Shown here piece after piece: positions 25,191-33,215 of a stretch of DNA of 44,185 nucleotides. Source of the stretch: Verrucomicrobiota bacterium (lineage in GTDB: Bacteria; Verrucomicrobiota; Verrucomicrobiia; Chthoniobacterales; JAFAMB01). The position numbers were made by a program, and so were the translations under genes. The notes beneath the pieces are model-generated. The model saw nothing but the letters and a program-made list of their open reading frames with translations. It ran no database searches and was not told the DNA's origin. The stretch spans positions 1-44,185 of the forward strand of contig JAFBAP010000162.1 of assembly GCA_019247695.1 (NCBI GenBank), given 5' to 3'. Numbering within the stretch: the stretch's first letter is position 1; the number at the start of each line of letters is the position of its first letter.

Positions 25191-26798
25191 ATGTCAATGC
25201 AGGACTACGACTTCATCATCATCGGCAGCGGCATCGCCGGCCTGACCCTTGCCCTGAAGGTCGCTGCGCATGGACGGGTGGCCATCCTGACCAAACGCCG
25301 GCGATCCGACAGCAGCACCGCATGGGCCCAGGGGGGCGTCGCCGCCGTCACCAGCATTGAGGACTCCTTTGAGCTGCACGTCCAGGATACCCTGATCGCC
25401 GGTGCCGGGCTCTGCGACGAGAAAGCTGTAAAAACAATTGTAAGTCACGGTCCCGCAGCGATTCGCGACCTCATGGCACTCGGAGTTACGTTTAATGAGC
25501 GCGTCCTGGAAAGCGGCAGCCGTGAACTCGACCTCGGCAAAGAGGGCGGCCATTCCAAACGCCGCATCCTGCACCATGCGGATGCTACCGGGCGCGAAAT
25601 CGAGGACAGGCTGCTGGCGGCGGTCGACCGCCACCCGGCCATCGAGATCCTCGAGAACCACATGGCCATCGACCTGATCACGACCGGCAAACTCGGGTAC
25701 ACGGCCGAAGATCGGGTGGTGGGCGTTTACGCTCTCGAAGAGTTGACCGGCAAGGTCAAAACCCTCCGCAGCAACCGGATCATACTCGCCACCGGCGGAT
25801 GCGGGAAGGTGTATCTCTACACGACCAACCCCGCCATCGCCACCGGTGACGGGGTCGCGATGGCATGGCGGACCGGCGCCGCGATCGCCAACATGGAATT
25901 CATCCAGTTTCATCCTACCTGCCTTTTTCACCCTCAGGGTAAATCGTTTCTCATCAGCGAAGCGGTCCGCGGCGAGGGGGGAAAACTGGTTGACGCGCAC
26001 GGCCGTGAATTCATGCACAACTACCACGGAAAGGGCGCATTAGCCCCGCGTGACATCGTCGCAAGGGCCATTGACGCCGAGATGAAACGAACGGGTGCCC
26101 CGTGCATGTACATCGACATCACCCACCAGCCTGCCGGCTTCGTCAAAAAACGGTTTCCGACGATCTACGACACCTGCTTGCAGGTTGGCATCGACATAAC
26201 CCGGGACCCGATCCCGGTCGTGCCCGCGGCCCATTACCAATGCGGGGGCGTAAGGACCGATCTTGAGGGCGCGACGACCCTGCGCGGTCTTTTTGCCGTC
26301 GGTGAAGTGGCGTGCACCGGCCTCCACGGCGCGAACCGGCTGGCCAGCAATTCGCTGCTTGAAGCGGTGGTGATGGCGGGCCGTTGTGCCGGTGCGGTGC
26401 TGCACCCCCGCCACGCCGGCTATCAACAGGACTTCGACCTGCCCGCATGGGAATCGGGGCGCGCCCAGGACGTGGACGAATTGGTCGTGATCTACCACAA
26501 CTGGGATGAAATCCGGCGCCTGATGTGGGATTACGTCGGCATCGTCCGTACCACCAAACGCCTGCAACGCGCCAGTACCCGGTTGCGTAACCTTCGACGC
26601 GAGATCCAGGAATTTTACTGGGACTTCAAGCCCAGCACTGACCTGCTCGAATTGAGAAACCTGTGTACGGTGGCCAGCCTGATCGTGGATTGCGCGCTGG
26701 CGCGGCGGGAGAGCCGGGGATTGCATTTCACCCTCGATTACCCCGAACTGAGGGACGACCGGTTTCTGCGTGATACCATCATCCGCCGTTACGGATAA
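25191..26798 (+). CDS. nadB: L-aspartate oxidase NadB
   Basis: 535 aa. FAD enzyme that oxidises L-aspartate to iminoaspartate, the first step of de novo NAD synthesis. FAD-binding motif IIIGSGIAGLTLAL at the N-terminus; TAWAQGGVAAV is the conserved flavin-contact region; HHADATGREIE, FIQFHPT and VACTGLHGANRLASNSLLE complete the signature. The C-terminal helical domain is present. GGAG near 25181-25184, inside the end of panC, serves as ribosome binding site, so nadB expression depends on panC translation or mRNA. NadA and NadC are not in the window. Confidence 0.96.
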   Translation: MSMQDYDFIIIGSGIAGLTLALKVAAHGRVAILTKRRRSDSSTAWAQGGVAAVTSIEDSFELHVQDTLIAGAGLCDEKAVKTIVSHGPAAIRDLMALGVTFNERVLESGSRELDLGKEGGHSKRRILHHADATGREIEDRLLAAVDRHPAIEILENHMAIDLITTGKLGYTAEDRVVGVYALEELTGKVKTLRSNRIILATGGCGKVYLYTTNPAIATGDGVAMAWRTGAAIANMEFIQFHPTCLFHPQGKSFLISEAVRGEGGKLVDAHGREFMHNYHGKGALAPRDIVARAIDAEMKRTGAPCMYIDITHQPAGFVKKRFPTIYDTCLQVGIDITRDPIPVVPAAHYQCGGVRTDLEGATTLRGLFAVGEVACTGLHGANRLASNSLLEAVVMAGRCAGAVLHPRHAGYQQDFDLPAWESGRAQDVDELVVIYHNWDEIRRLMWDYVGIVRTTKRLQRASTRLRNLRREIQEFYWDFKPSTDLLELRNLCTVASLIVDCALARRESRGLHFTLDYPELRDDRFLRDTIIRRYG

Positions 26799-26858
26799 CG
26801 AATTTATGCCGTGATATTCTCCGGATTTACGACCTTTCCGATTCCACGCGTCCGGATA

Positions 26859-26884
26859 TTGCGCTTTTCGGTAATTGAGCGCAA
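26859..26884. promoter_or_regulatory. Small palindrome upstream of the DPBB-like gene
   Basis: TTGCGCT (26859-26865) and AGCGCAA (26878-26884) are perfect reverse complements with a 12-base loop. Located between nadB and the next gene, 25 bases before its start. No U-tract follows on the plus strand, so it is more likely an operator or leader hairpin than a terminator. Chance occurrence cannot be excluded. Confidence 0.25.
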
Positions 26885-26908
26885 AAATCGCTTGCTGAAA
26901 GGGAGCCT

Positions 26909-27835
26909 ATGCCCGTAAAAGGCAAGGAATCCAACCCCATGCGGCGGCTATTCTTACTCTCGGCGGTGACGGTTTTGTGTGGCGTAGTTGAAGCGTCTGG
27001 CCAGACTCAATACGAGAGCAGCACCGATTTCGCGAAGTACGCCATGAAATTGCGGGAGAATGCCCTCTTGAAGATCGAGCCGAAGGTCATCATGTCTCCC
27101 ACCAAAACCGTGTTCAACGGGTCCGGCCCGCGCTACCTCACCGGCCCTTCCCTCATGGGCCGCGGCGTCCTGAGCCTAAGTCCCGGCCGGTACCCGTGGA
27201 AAACCGGTATCGTCACAACCATTTTCTGGATCGGCGAACACCCGACCGTCAATAACCCCGTTCCGAACGACAAGAGCTCCTGGGACAAATTCTGGACCGC
27301 AAACTACGGCGGCTACGACAATCCGGAACCATCGGCCCGGCGCAATTACGTTCCGGTCAGCTTTGTGCCTCGTCAGAACCCATTCTACGTTGCACTGCCG
27401 TACAATGATATTGAGGGCAGCCACACCAAGCCGGAAGCTGCATCCGTCATTCCCTGGTTTAAGGAAGCATTCGTCAGGGATGGCCAGACGACGCTTAAAG
27501 GTCGCTGGGTGGCCATCCGGCACGGAAGCCGGGTCTGTTACGCGCAATGGGAGGATTGCGGGCCGTTCCGGACGGATCACTGGCAGTACGTGTTTGGAAA
27601 TGAGCGCCCGCGTCCGAACCTCAACCAAGGCGCCGGCCTGGATGTATCACCAGCCATTCGCGATTACCTGGGATTGGGCAACAAGGACATTTGCGACTGG
27701 AAGTTCGTCGAATTCCGCGAGGTTCCAGCGGCGGGTCCATGGGCGCTTTACGGGGACAACAACACGTTTGTGATCCTTCGACATCAAAGTGTCGACCGGT
27801 TCGCCCGCCAAACCGCGTTGCGCGGTGATGAGTAG
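26909..27835 (+). CDS. Secreted protein with putative double-psi beta-barrel
   Basis: 308 aa. AAGGGAG six bases before ATG 26909 supports this start; a second Met at 26939 begins the signal peptide itself (MRRLFLLSAVTVLCGVVEASG), so the N-terminal ten residues may not be needed. In the C-terminal half the pattern GRWVAIRHGSRVCYAQWEDCGPF ... GLDVSPAIRDYLGL resembles the RlpA/expansin double-psi beta-barrel (Asp-Gly-Pro-Phe then LDxS-A--LG). That fold is found in cell-wall-acting proteins. Two cysteines (VCYAQWEDC) could pair. The N-terminal half is not recognised. An envelope or wall-binding role is inferred from the fold resemblance alone. Confidence 0.68.
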   Translation: MPVKGKESNPMRRLFLLSAVTVLCGVVEASGQTQYESSTDFAKYAMKLRENALLKIEPKVIMSPTKTVFNGSGPRYLTGPSLMGRGVLSLSPGRYPWKTGIVTTIFWIGEHPTVNNPVPNDKSSWDKFWTANYGGYDNPEPSARRNYVPVSFVPRQNPFYVALPYNDIEGSHTKPEAASVIPWFKEAFVRDGQTTLKGRWVAIRHGSRVCYAQWEDCGPFRTDHWQYVFGNERPRPNLNQGAGLDVSPAIRDYLGLGNKDICDWKFVEFREVPAAGPWALYGDNNTFVILRHQSVDRFARQTALRGDE

Positions 27836-27962
27836 GCGGGCACAGCGGGTGCGTCCGCCGTGTGCCCTTAATCTGTGTCAATCTGTGTAATCTGTGGATG
27901 CTTTCCCCTTTTCTGCGTTTTTCTGCGTGTTCTGCGGATGATTTAATTTCTCGGCCGTGACC
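27836..27962. repeat. Composite mosaic repeat, short copy
   Basis: GGCGGGCACAGCGGGTG unit, then the ATCTGTGT tandem ending TGTGGATG, then TTCTGCGT units ending GCGGATGATT. Same order as at 11356-11604 but without the GTTCGGA heptamers and linker. It starts immediately after the preceding stop codon. Confidence 0.8.
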
Positions 27963-28025
27963 CCGTACGACGACCGGGAACGAGCCTAACCTTGCCAAGT
28001 TACGCCCCGGCTCATAGAAGGAGAA

Positions 28026-28406
28026 ATGCACGCACTCAAAGCCTTAATCCTGATCCTGGCAGCGGCAGCAGCCCCTGTCGCTCTGCAAGCGCAAGACGTG
28101 ACCCCGAGCCCGAGTCCGGCCAATGGGCCTTCGCCGGCCAAGCGGTTGCACCTGCGCACGGCGGCCCAGACGGCGAGTCCAACGCCCGCGGCCTCCGGGG
28201 CGTCGACCAAGAGTTCCCATCGGGCCCCCGCTCCTCAGGCCAGCCAAGCCCCCGGCGGCGGCAACGGCCAAGTCTGGGCTAATTCCGAAACCCGCGTCTA
28301 TCACAAGGAAGGGTCAAAGTGGTACGGCCGCACCAAGCACGGCAAATATCTGAGTGAAGCCGAAGCCCGGAAAGAGGGTTATAAGGCGGCCAAAGACGAG
28401 AAGTAA
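28026..28406 (+). CDS. Small secreted protein with C-terminal YHKEGSKWYG motif domain
   Basis: 126 aa. GAAGGAG (28018-28024) directly upstream of the ATG is one of the strongest ribosome binding sites in the window. Signal peptide MHALKALILILAAAAAPVALQAQ. A Pro/Ser/Thr/Ala-rich linker spans about residues 25-80. The last 45 residues form a compact motif (VWANSETRVYHKEGSKWYGRTKHGKYLSEAEARKEGY) that resembles the short domain found at the ends of many small exported bacterial proteins, related in pattern to Ada metal-binding-like domains but lacking the cysteines here. Function unknown; probably periplasmic. Confidence 0.75.
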   Translation: MHALKALILILAAAAAPVALQAQDVTPSPSPANGPSPAKRLHLRTAAQTASPTPAASGASTKSSHRAPAPQASQAPGGGNGQVWANSETRVYHKEGSKWYGRTKHGKYLSEAEARKEGYKAAKDEK

Positions 28407-28426
28407 GCGCCGGCGTTGCACCTATC

Positions 28427-28444
28427 AGACCGTATAAACGGTCT
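28427..28444. other. Perfect 7-bp stem beside the MITE-like element
   Basis: AGACCGT (28427-28433), ATAA loop, ACGGTCT (28438-28444). It lies 20 bases after a stop codon and touches the left end of the inverted-repeat element. No U-tract, so a weak terminator at best; it could be an insertion-site palindrome. Confidence 0.3.
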
Positions 28445-28718
28445 AGGCCCAACGGGCCGGGAGAACATAGCCCAGGGTTTACCCTGGGAAGGCATTCTCC
28501 CCCCGACCTAGCCCTGAAAGGGCGGCAGAACCCTCGAGCGACGCCTTCTGCCACCCCTTCAGCAAATCCAACCCGGCGGGGCGGGCGTTTGTTAGGGAGG
28601 GTGTACAGGCCTGACGCCTTAGGAGGGCTCGATCGTGATTTGACGGTTACCCAGGGGGTAAAGCCCTGGGCTATGTTCTTCCGGCCCGTTGGGCCTAAAA
28701 ACCGGCCCGTTGGGCCTA
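28443..28718. mobile_element. MITE-like element with 46-48 bp terminal inverted repeats
   Basis: The left terminus (28443-28488) and right terminus (28650-28697) are near-perfect reverse complements, both beginning TAGGCCCAACGGGCCGG and continuing AACATAGCCCAGGG. About 160 bases lie between them, including CCCTGAAAGGGCGGCAGA. A second copy of the last 17 bases follows at 28702-28718. No open reading frame for a transposase. Structure fits a non-autonomous element; target-site duplication was not evident. Confidence 0.65.
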
Positions 28719-28855
28719 AAGCGGATTCAACCAGCTAGGGAGCATCCTCCGGCGCCGGCACCCCCAGGCCCGTTTGGTTCAATGGGAGGGCGGCGGCCCG
28801 CGCTCAGATTCGTCGTACCGGCTGGGGAGAATGGATGAGTGTGGATGACGGGCTT

Positions 28856-30124
28856 TCAGTGCCGCGAAGGCAACCGGGGCTCGGGCAAAGGGGATGGCTC
28901 GTGACCGTGGCCATGGCGATTGTGCCCAGAGGCATCCTGACCCTGCGAGCCGCGCCGGTGCAGGTACAGCAGGAATGCCCCGAGCGCGATCGCCAACAGG
29001 TTCAGCCAGGCAGTATGATTCCATGCAAACGTCGCGTCGGTCGCAGCGCTCGCGGGACGCGGACCCGCCGGCACCAGGTGCAAGGCGTGAAAGAGCGCAT
29101 CCACCGAAAGACCCGCCAGGACCATCGCCAGGAACAGAACCACGGTAATTCGCAGGGCCGGCCCGTTGCCATAGTACTTACGGTAGATGAGCAACAGCGG
29201 GATAACGATCAGGTCACCGTAAATGAAGGACGCAACGCCGCCGAAGCTGATCCCGCCGCTCCAGAGCACGCTGGCTAGAGGAATATTGCCGACCGAGCAC
29301 ACAAAGCTGGCCATGGCGATCAGCGGGCCCACGAATGCATTCTCGACCGCTTGGAGCCACGCCGGGCCGCCCTGCAGGAACAAGCCTTTCCACCAATCTT
29401 GCGGTACGAGCGTAGCCAGAAATCCGGCGATCAGGAAACCGATCGCCATTTCTTTCCACAGCATGGACCAGTCCATGACAAAGGCGTGGGCGACAGCTTC
29501 GAGCCGGCCGCGCCAATCCGGCCCGGCCGCACCCGCCGGGTGATGATGATGTTGATGGTCATGGCTTTCGCCTTCATCGTGCCCGTGCCCCTGTGCCTGT
29601 CCCTGTCCCTGTCCGTGGTCATGCACGTGGTCATGCACGTGGTGGTGGCAGCAATGCCCGTTTGACTCCTCCGCATTCTCAGCGTGCTCCCGTGCCGCCC
29701 GCTCCACTTTTGGCGTCAGGAGCCACTTGCCCAGCAGCCAGACCCAACCGACCAGAAAGAGCGCGCCGGCCACCTCGGCCGCCACGAAAAGCGGGCCCAT
29801 CCACAGCCACAACACTGCGCCCAGCTCGACTACCAGGTTAGTCGAGGCAAACATGAACGCCAGGGCGGGAATTAGCGCCGCACCCTGCCGGAATGCGCTG
29901 CGGGCCGCGGCCGTCGCGGCGTACGAGCACGAACTGCTGGCGGCCCCGAGCCCGGTGGCCAGGGCCATCGAGCGCAGGTTAGTCCGGCCAAACCAGCGCG
30001 ACATGTTTTCTTTACTTACCAGCACCTGCAGGACGCCGGAGACGGCGAAGCCGAACACCAGCGCCCACGCGGTTTCCCAAAACATTGCGGCCGCGTGGTA
30101 CAGACTCATCCATAACCAGTTCAT
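28856..30124 (-). CDS. UPF0718/ArsP-type permease with His-rich loop
   Basis: 422 aa. Two halves of about four hydrophobic segments each, the layout of the permease family that includes YraQ/ArsP (PF03773). The first half has AASSSCSYAATAAARSAF and FMFASTNLVVELG; the second half repeats the pattern as SFVCSVGNIPLASVLW. Between them, at about residues 155-200, lies a cytoplasm- or periplasm-facing loop of His/Asp/Gly (HCCHHHVHDHVHDHG), likely metal-binding; the C-terminus has another HGHGHE. AAGGGAAGGA sits 10 bases before the ATG. The neighbouring CsoR-type repressor in the same orientation suggests export of copper or a similar soft metal; the metal is inferred. Confidence 0.85.
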   Translation of the reverse strand: MNWLWMSLYHAAAMFWETAWALVFGFAVSGVLQVLVSKENMSRWFGRTNLRSMALATGLGAASSSCSYAATAAARSAFRQGAALIPALAFMFASTNLVVELGAVLWLWMGPLFVAAEVAGALFLVGWVWLLGKWLLTPKVERAAREHAENAEESNGHCCHHHVHDHVHDHGQGQGQAQGHGHDEGESHDHQHHHHPAGAAGPDWRGRLEAVAHAFVMDWSMLWKEMAIGFLIAGFLATLVPQDWWKGLFLQGGPAWLQAVENAFVGPLIAMASFVCSVGNIPLASVLWSGGISFGGVASFIYGDLIVIPLLLIYRKYYGNGPALRITVVLFLAMVLAGLSVDALFHALHLVPAGPRPASAATDATFAWNHTAWLNLLAIALGAFLLYLHRRGSQGQDASGHNRHGHGHEPSPLPEPRLPSRH

Positions 30125-30186
30125 CGTCTGTTATTCCTTCCCTTCAGTTCTTGAATGAAAACGGGCTCGGTCCGGGGTGAACGAAT

Positions 30187-30471
30187 TCAGCGCAGAAAAC
30201 GGTCCAGGGCCGTGCGCAGTTCGGCCGTGAGTTGCTCGGTCGACATGGCTTTGGCTTGCGGGTGCGCCTCCGGGCCGCCGGTGACGCAATGCTCAACGTG
30301 ATTGGACAGCAATTCGACGCCCAGCGCGTCCAGGGCGGAGCGCACCGCCGCGATCTGACTCAACACGTCGAGGCAGTAGCGGTCTTCGTCGATCATGCGC
30401 TGGATGCCTTGGAGCTGGCCGCTGACCCGCTTAAGCCGGGCCTGGATTTTGCGTCGGGAACCGGCGTCCAT
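30187..30471 (-). CDS. CsoR/RcnR-family metal-sensing repressor
   Basis: 94 aa, all helical, standard for the DUF156 family. Metal ligands of the Cys-His-Cys copper type can be placed at RYCLDVL (Cys), LLSNHVEHC (first His and Cys). The N-terminal RLKRVSGQLQGIQRMI helix is the family signature. It binds DNA without metal and lets go on metal binding, so it should control itself and the permease 62 bases downstream. The ligand pattern fits Cu(I) CsoR better than nickel/cobalt RcnR. The operator palindrome lies 10 bases upstream of its ATG. Confidence 0.92.
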   Translation of the reverse strand: MDAGSRRKIQARLKRVSGQLQGIQRMIDEDRYCLDVLSQIAAVRSALDALGVELLSNHVEHCVTGGPEAHPQAKAMSTEQLTAELRTALDRFLR

Positions 30472-30480
30472 GTCCCCATA

Positions 30481-30499
30481 TATACCCCCCAGGGGTATA
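30481..30499. promoter_or_regulatory. CsoR-type operator palindrome
   Basis: TATACCCC (30481-30488), three central bases, GGGGTATA (30492-30499): perfect 8-base arms. This A/T-flanked C-tract/G-tract palindrome is the established operator type of CsoR/RcnR-like repressors. It sits just upstream of the repressor start, where it could cover the promoter. Confidence 0.85.
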
Positions 30500-30591
30500 A
30501 TGCAAGGCGAAAGACGTGCGTTGCCCGCTCGGGGAGTTCAGCCGTCCGGGGTCAGGCGTTCGCGTCGATCCGGCAAGCTGCATAACCGTGG

Positions 30592-31170
30592 TTAGCGGGC
30601 GTGAAACACGGAATCCAGGTCAATGGTGACGTCCGGAAATGCCTTCGGCGACGCGCTGCCTCGCTCGAGGAGCGTTTCTTTGTAGCCGCCTTCTTCCAGG
30701 CGAAAGACGTGCAGGCAATCTTTCTTGAGGTCGACGACCCAATACTCCGGGATTCCAGCGCTCCGGTAAATTCCCGCTTTTTTGATGAGGTCACGCCGGC
30801 GGGTGCTCTTGGCAACCTCCGCCACTAAGAATACGTCCGCCGGCCGCACGTGGTGCTCATCTGTGGCAGCGCCGGTTCGATAAAGCATCAGGTCGGGCTG
30901 GGGCTCATTGTGGTTCGGGATCGGCAACGGCGTAGCCTTGTCGGTCTCAAAACGCCCGCGGTCCTGGCGCTCGAAAGCGCGGCGCAGCTGTCTTACTACC
31001 CGTTCGTGCCTGGGCCCGATTGGAGACATGGGAACGATCCGGCCGTCCAGCAGTTCGACCCGGGCGTCCTCCTCCAGGAGACCCTCTTCCACCAGCCGGT
31101 GATACTCCTCGATCGTGTAGCGGTGTACCGCGTCGAAAGCGAACAGACGGGGTTGGAGATCAGTGGCCAT
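30592..31170 (-). CDS. Uma2 family (DUF820) endonuclease-like protein
   Basis: About 192 aa from ATG 31170 (MATDLQPRLFAFDAVHRYTIEEYHRL); ten extra codons are open upstream. PD-(D/E)XK-type fold of the Uma2 group: VELLDGRIVPMSP early, then PQPDLMLY with the catalytic Asp, FLVAEVAKSTRRRD with Glu and the following basic residues, and KKAGIYRSAGIPEYWVVD, the group's best-conserved stretch. These proteins are widespread and often multi-copy in cyanobacteria and environmental bacteria. A DNA-cleaving role is inferred from the fold. No partner gene is evident nearby. Confidence 0.88.
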   Translation of the reverse strand: MATDLQPRLFAFDAVHRYTIEEYHRLVEEGLLEEDARVELLDGRIVPMSPIGPRHERVVRQLRRAFERQDRGRFETDKATPLPIPNHNEPQPDLMLYRTGAATDEHHVRPADVFLVAEVAKSTRRRDLIKKAGIYRSAGIPEYWVVDLKKDCLHVFRLEEGGYKETLLERGSASPKAFPDVTIDLDSVFHAR

Positions 31171-31300
31171 GCCGGCATTCTCTGGCGTGCAGGGTACCAC
31201 AGCTTTGCAGACCGGCCCAAAGAAGATTACATTTCGCGCCGACGGGACCGAGTTTTCAGCCCTGAAGGGGCGGGGACGGAGGCCACGCCCGGCAAAGCGG

Positions 31301-32509
31301 CTACTTTCGAACTGCGAGGATCAAAAGCGCGTTCTTCGGGTTCCATTGGTAACCAAAGCTGAACGTCAGCGGTTTTGGCGTGCTCGTGGCATAATACTGG
31401 CGAAGGTCGGGTTGATAGTAGTTTTTGAACAGATCGATGGGACCGTTGTACGAACCGAAAAACCGGATGGTCCACTTGTCCGGACCAAAGCTGTGAAGCG
31501 GGATACCGGAGTCATCCTGGAGAATCGACGCGCTGGCCTGCAACAGGTAGTTCCGGGCCGCATTAAAGCTGTTACCGTGGAGGAGGTAGGAAGCGGCCTT
31601 TAGGAAACTATTGGCCGGGCCGAAGTGATCGCAGAAACGGAGCAGGCCCGAATTTCGCTTCAGCCCTTCGTCCGATAGATCCGCGGTGATGTAATATAAC
31701 ACCTTACGAGCACCCGTTGCGCCATCAACGAATGAGATCCTGGCGCCGCGATTACCGCCGAGCGAGGTGTAATCCAGGTTCAGAATTTCTTTGCCGGAGC
31801 GGGCAAGAAAAACAAAGATGATCGGCAGCACGCCTTTGAGGGCGGACTGTTGCGAATAGGCGCGCAATTCCTTCGTCTCGAAGAAGCCGAACTGCAGGAA
31901 CGTGTTCAGCGCGATTTCGAGGTTTTGAAGCGAATTCTGCAAAGCGTCGGGCGGCAGGGATTGCAGTTGCGGGATGGAGTCGGCCGTTTCCAGGCTGACC
32001 AGGATGTAGGCGGTGCAATCCGGATAAAACGCGTCCGGCAGGAGGAAGTCCGGGCCGCTGAAGAAATAGAGGCAGGTCCGGCTTGACCTGGTGGCGGGCG
32101 CGAGGAAGTCGGCTTGCCAGTTGCGAATGTTGCTGAGTTGCCGCTGGTCGAGGCGGGCGAACGCGGCGTCCATGGCGTTGCTGTGCGCGATCCAGCGCGG
32201 GTCTCTGGTCAATCCAGCCAAGGGCGAATCCGGCGACACCGGCATTCCGGCGAGGAATCGAGCGGCGTCGTTGGCGCTGGATGGCCGGGTGACCGGCCGC
32301 GGCGCGGGCGGTTGAGCAGACAAACCCGGAGGTGCCTGAGCCGGCATCGCCCGCAGCACCCGGGGTGATGATGACGAGGGCGGAGCGGCCACCTGCGCCT
32401 GGACGGCGCCCACGACCCCGATGCCGATGATCAAAGCCAGGCTTCGAAGGACGAAACGCGCCGCTTTGCCGAAGCGAGTCCGGGCATACGGTAGACGCAC
32501 AGGTTGCAT
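31301..32509 (-). CDS. Secreted protein of unknown function
   Basis: About 402 aa from ATG 32509, which puts the hydrophobic segment (FVLRSLALIIGIGVVGAVQAQ) at the N-terminus as a signal peptide with a long basic n-region; ATG 32575 is an alternative. A Pro/Ser/Ala-rich linker (about 45-90) leads to a globular domain. Its marked features are CLYFFSGPDFLLPDAFYPDC, IPIIFVFLARSG-like hydrophobic core strands, and a C-terminal stretch SILQDDSGIPLHSFGPDKWTIRFFGSYNGPI. I do not recognise a named family or catalytic residues. Stand-alone, with its start divergent from the nitroreductase gene. Confidence 0.72.
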   Translation of the reverse strand: MQPVRLPYARTRFGKAARFVLRSLALIIGIGVVGAVQAQVAAPPSSSSPRVLRAMPAQAPPGLSAQPPAPRPVTRPSSANDAARFLAGMPVSPDSPLAGLTRDPRWIAHSNAMDAAFARLDQRQLSNIRNWQADFLAPATRSSRTCLYFFSGPDFLLPDAFYPDCTAYILVSLETADSIPQLQSLPPDALQNSLQNLEIALNTFLQFGFFETKELRAYSQQSALKGVLPIIFVFLARSGKEILNLDYTSLGGNRGARISFVDGATGARKVLYYITADLSDEGLKRNSGLLRFCDHFGPANSFLKAASYLLHGNSFNAARNYLLQASASILQDDSGIPLHSFGPDKWTIRFFGSYNGPIDLFKNYYQPDLRQYYATSTPKPLTFSFGYQWNPKNALLILAVRK

Positions 32510-32667
32510 AAGATAGTTTGTTTCAGGCGGGCGGGGTTCGGGTTTATCCCCGGCGTATTCGTGCGATTTGAGCATGATGATGGGCGGCAGGACGGCGGCG
32601 GCCCGGTGAGTGCCCCGAACGCGCAAAAATTCCTGACGGGTCACACCGCCTGCGGTATTCCTCACCT

Positions 32668-33204
32668 GTGAACATCGAGGACGCAATTTTTTCCCGGCGC
32701 ACCATCCATCGGTTCAAGCCTGAGGTGATCGAGCCCGGGTTGCTTGAAGAGATCCTCGCCGCCGGGTTGTGGGCGCAGAATCACCGTTTAACGCAACCGT
32801 GGCGATTCACCGTGGTCGGGCCGGAGACGCAGCGCGCGCTGGCCGGCCTCTACGCCGCGTTCAAACCCGGCGCGAACCCGGAGGCCGCTTCGGAAAAAAT
32901 CATGTCGAAGCCGCTCCTGGTGGCCGTGTCCGTCACCCTGGCGGGGGATGCCCAACAGCGGCGCGAAGATTATGGCGCTGCCTGCTGCGCGATTCAGATC
33001 ATCCAATTGATGGCCTGGAGCCGCGGGATCGGGATGCAGTGGAGCACCAGCCCCTTTACGCGGCTTCCGGAAACGTATGACCTTCTTCATTGCGATCGCG
33101 AGAAGGAAGACCTGATCGGCATCCTCTTTTTCGGTTATCCCGCCGAGATTCCCGCCCCGCCGGGCCGCAAACCCCTCCCCGAGGTATTGCGGCGCGTGCC
33201 GTGA
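32668..33204 (+). CDS. Nitroreductase family protein
   Basis: 178 aa from GTG 32668. FMN-dependent nitroreductase fold: SRRTIHRFKPEVIEPGLLEEILAAG with the FMN-contacting Arg residues at the N-terminus, QPWRFTVVG, and the C-terminal DLIGILFFGYPAE. Substrate unknown; the family uses NAD(P)H to reduce nitro groups, quinones or flavins. Its stop is 12 bases from the thrS stop on the other strand. Confidence 0.9.
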   Translation: MNIEDAIFSRRTIHRFKPEVIEPGLLEEILAAGLWAQNHRLTQPWRFTVVGPETQRALAGLYAAFKPGANPEAASEKIMSKPLLVAVSVTLAGDAQQRREDYGAACCAIQIIQLMAWSRGIGMQWSTSPFTRLPETYDLLHCDREKEDLIGILFFGYPAEIPAPPGRKPLPEVLRRVP

Positions 33205-33215
33205 GGCGGTTCCCT

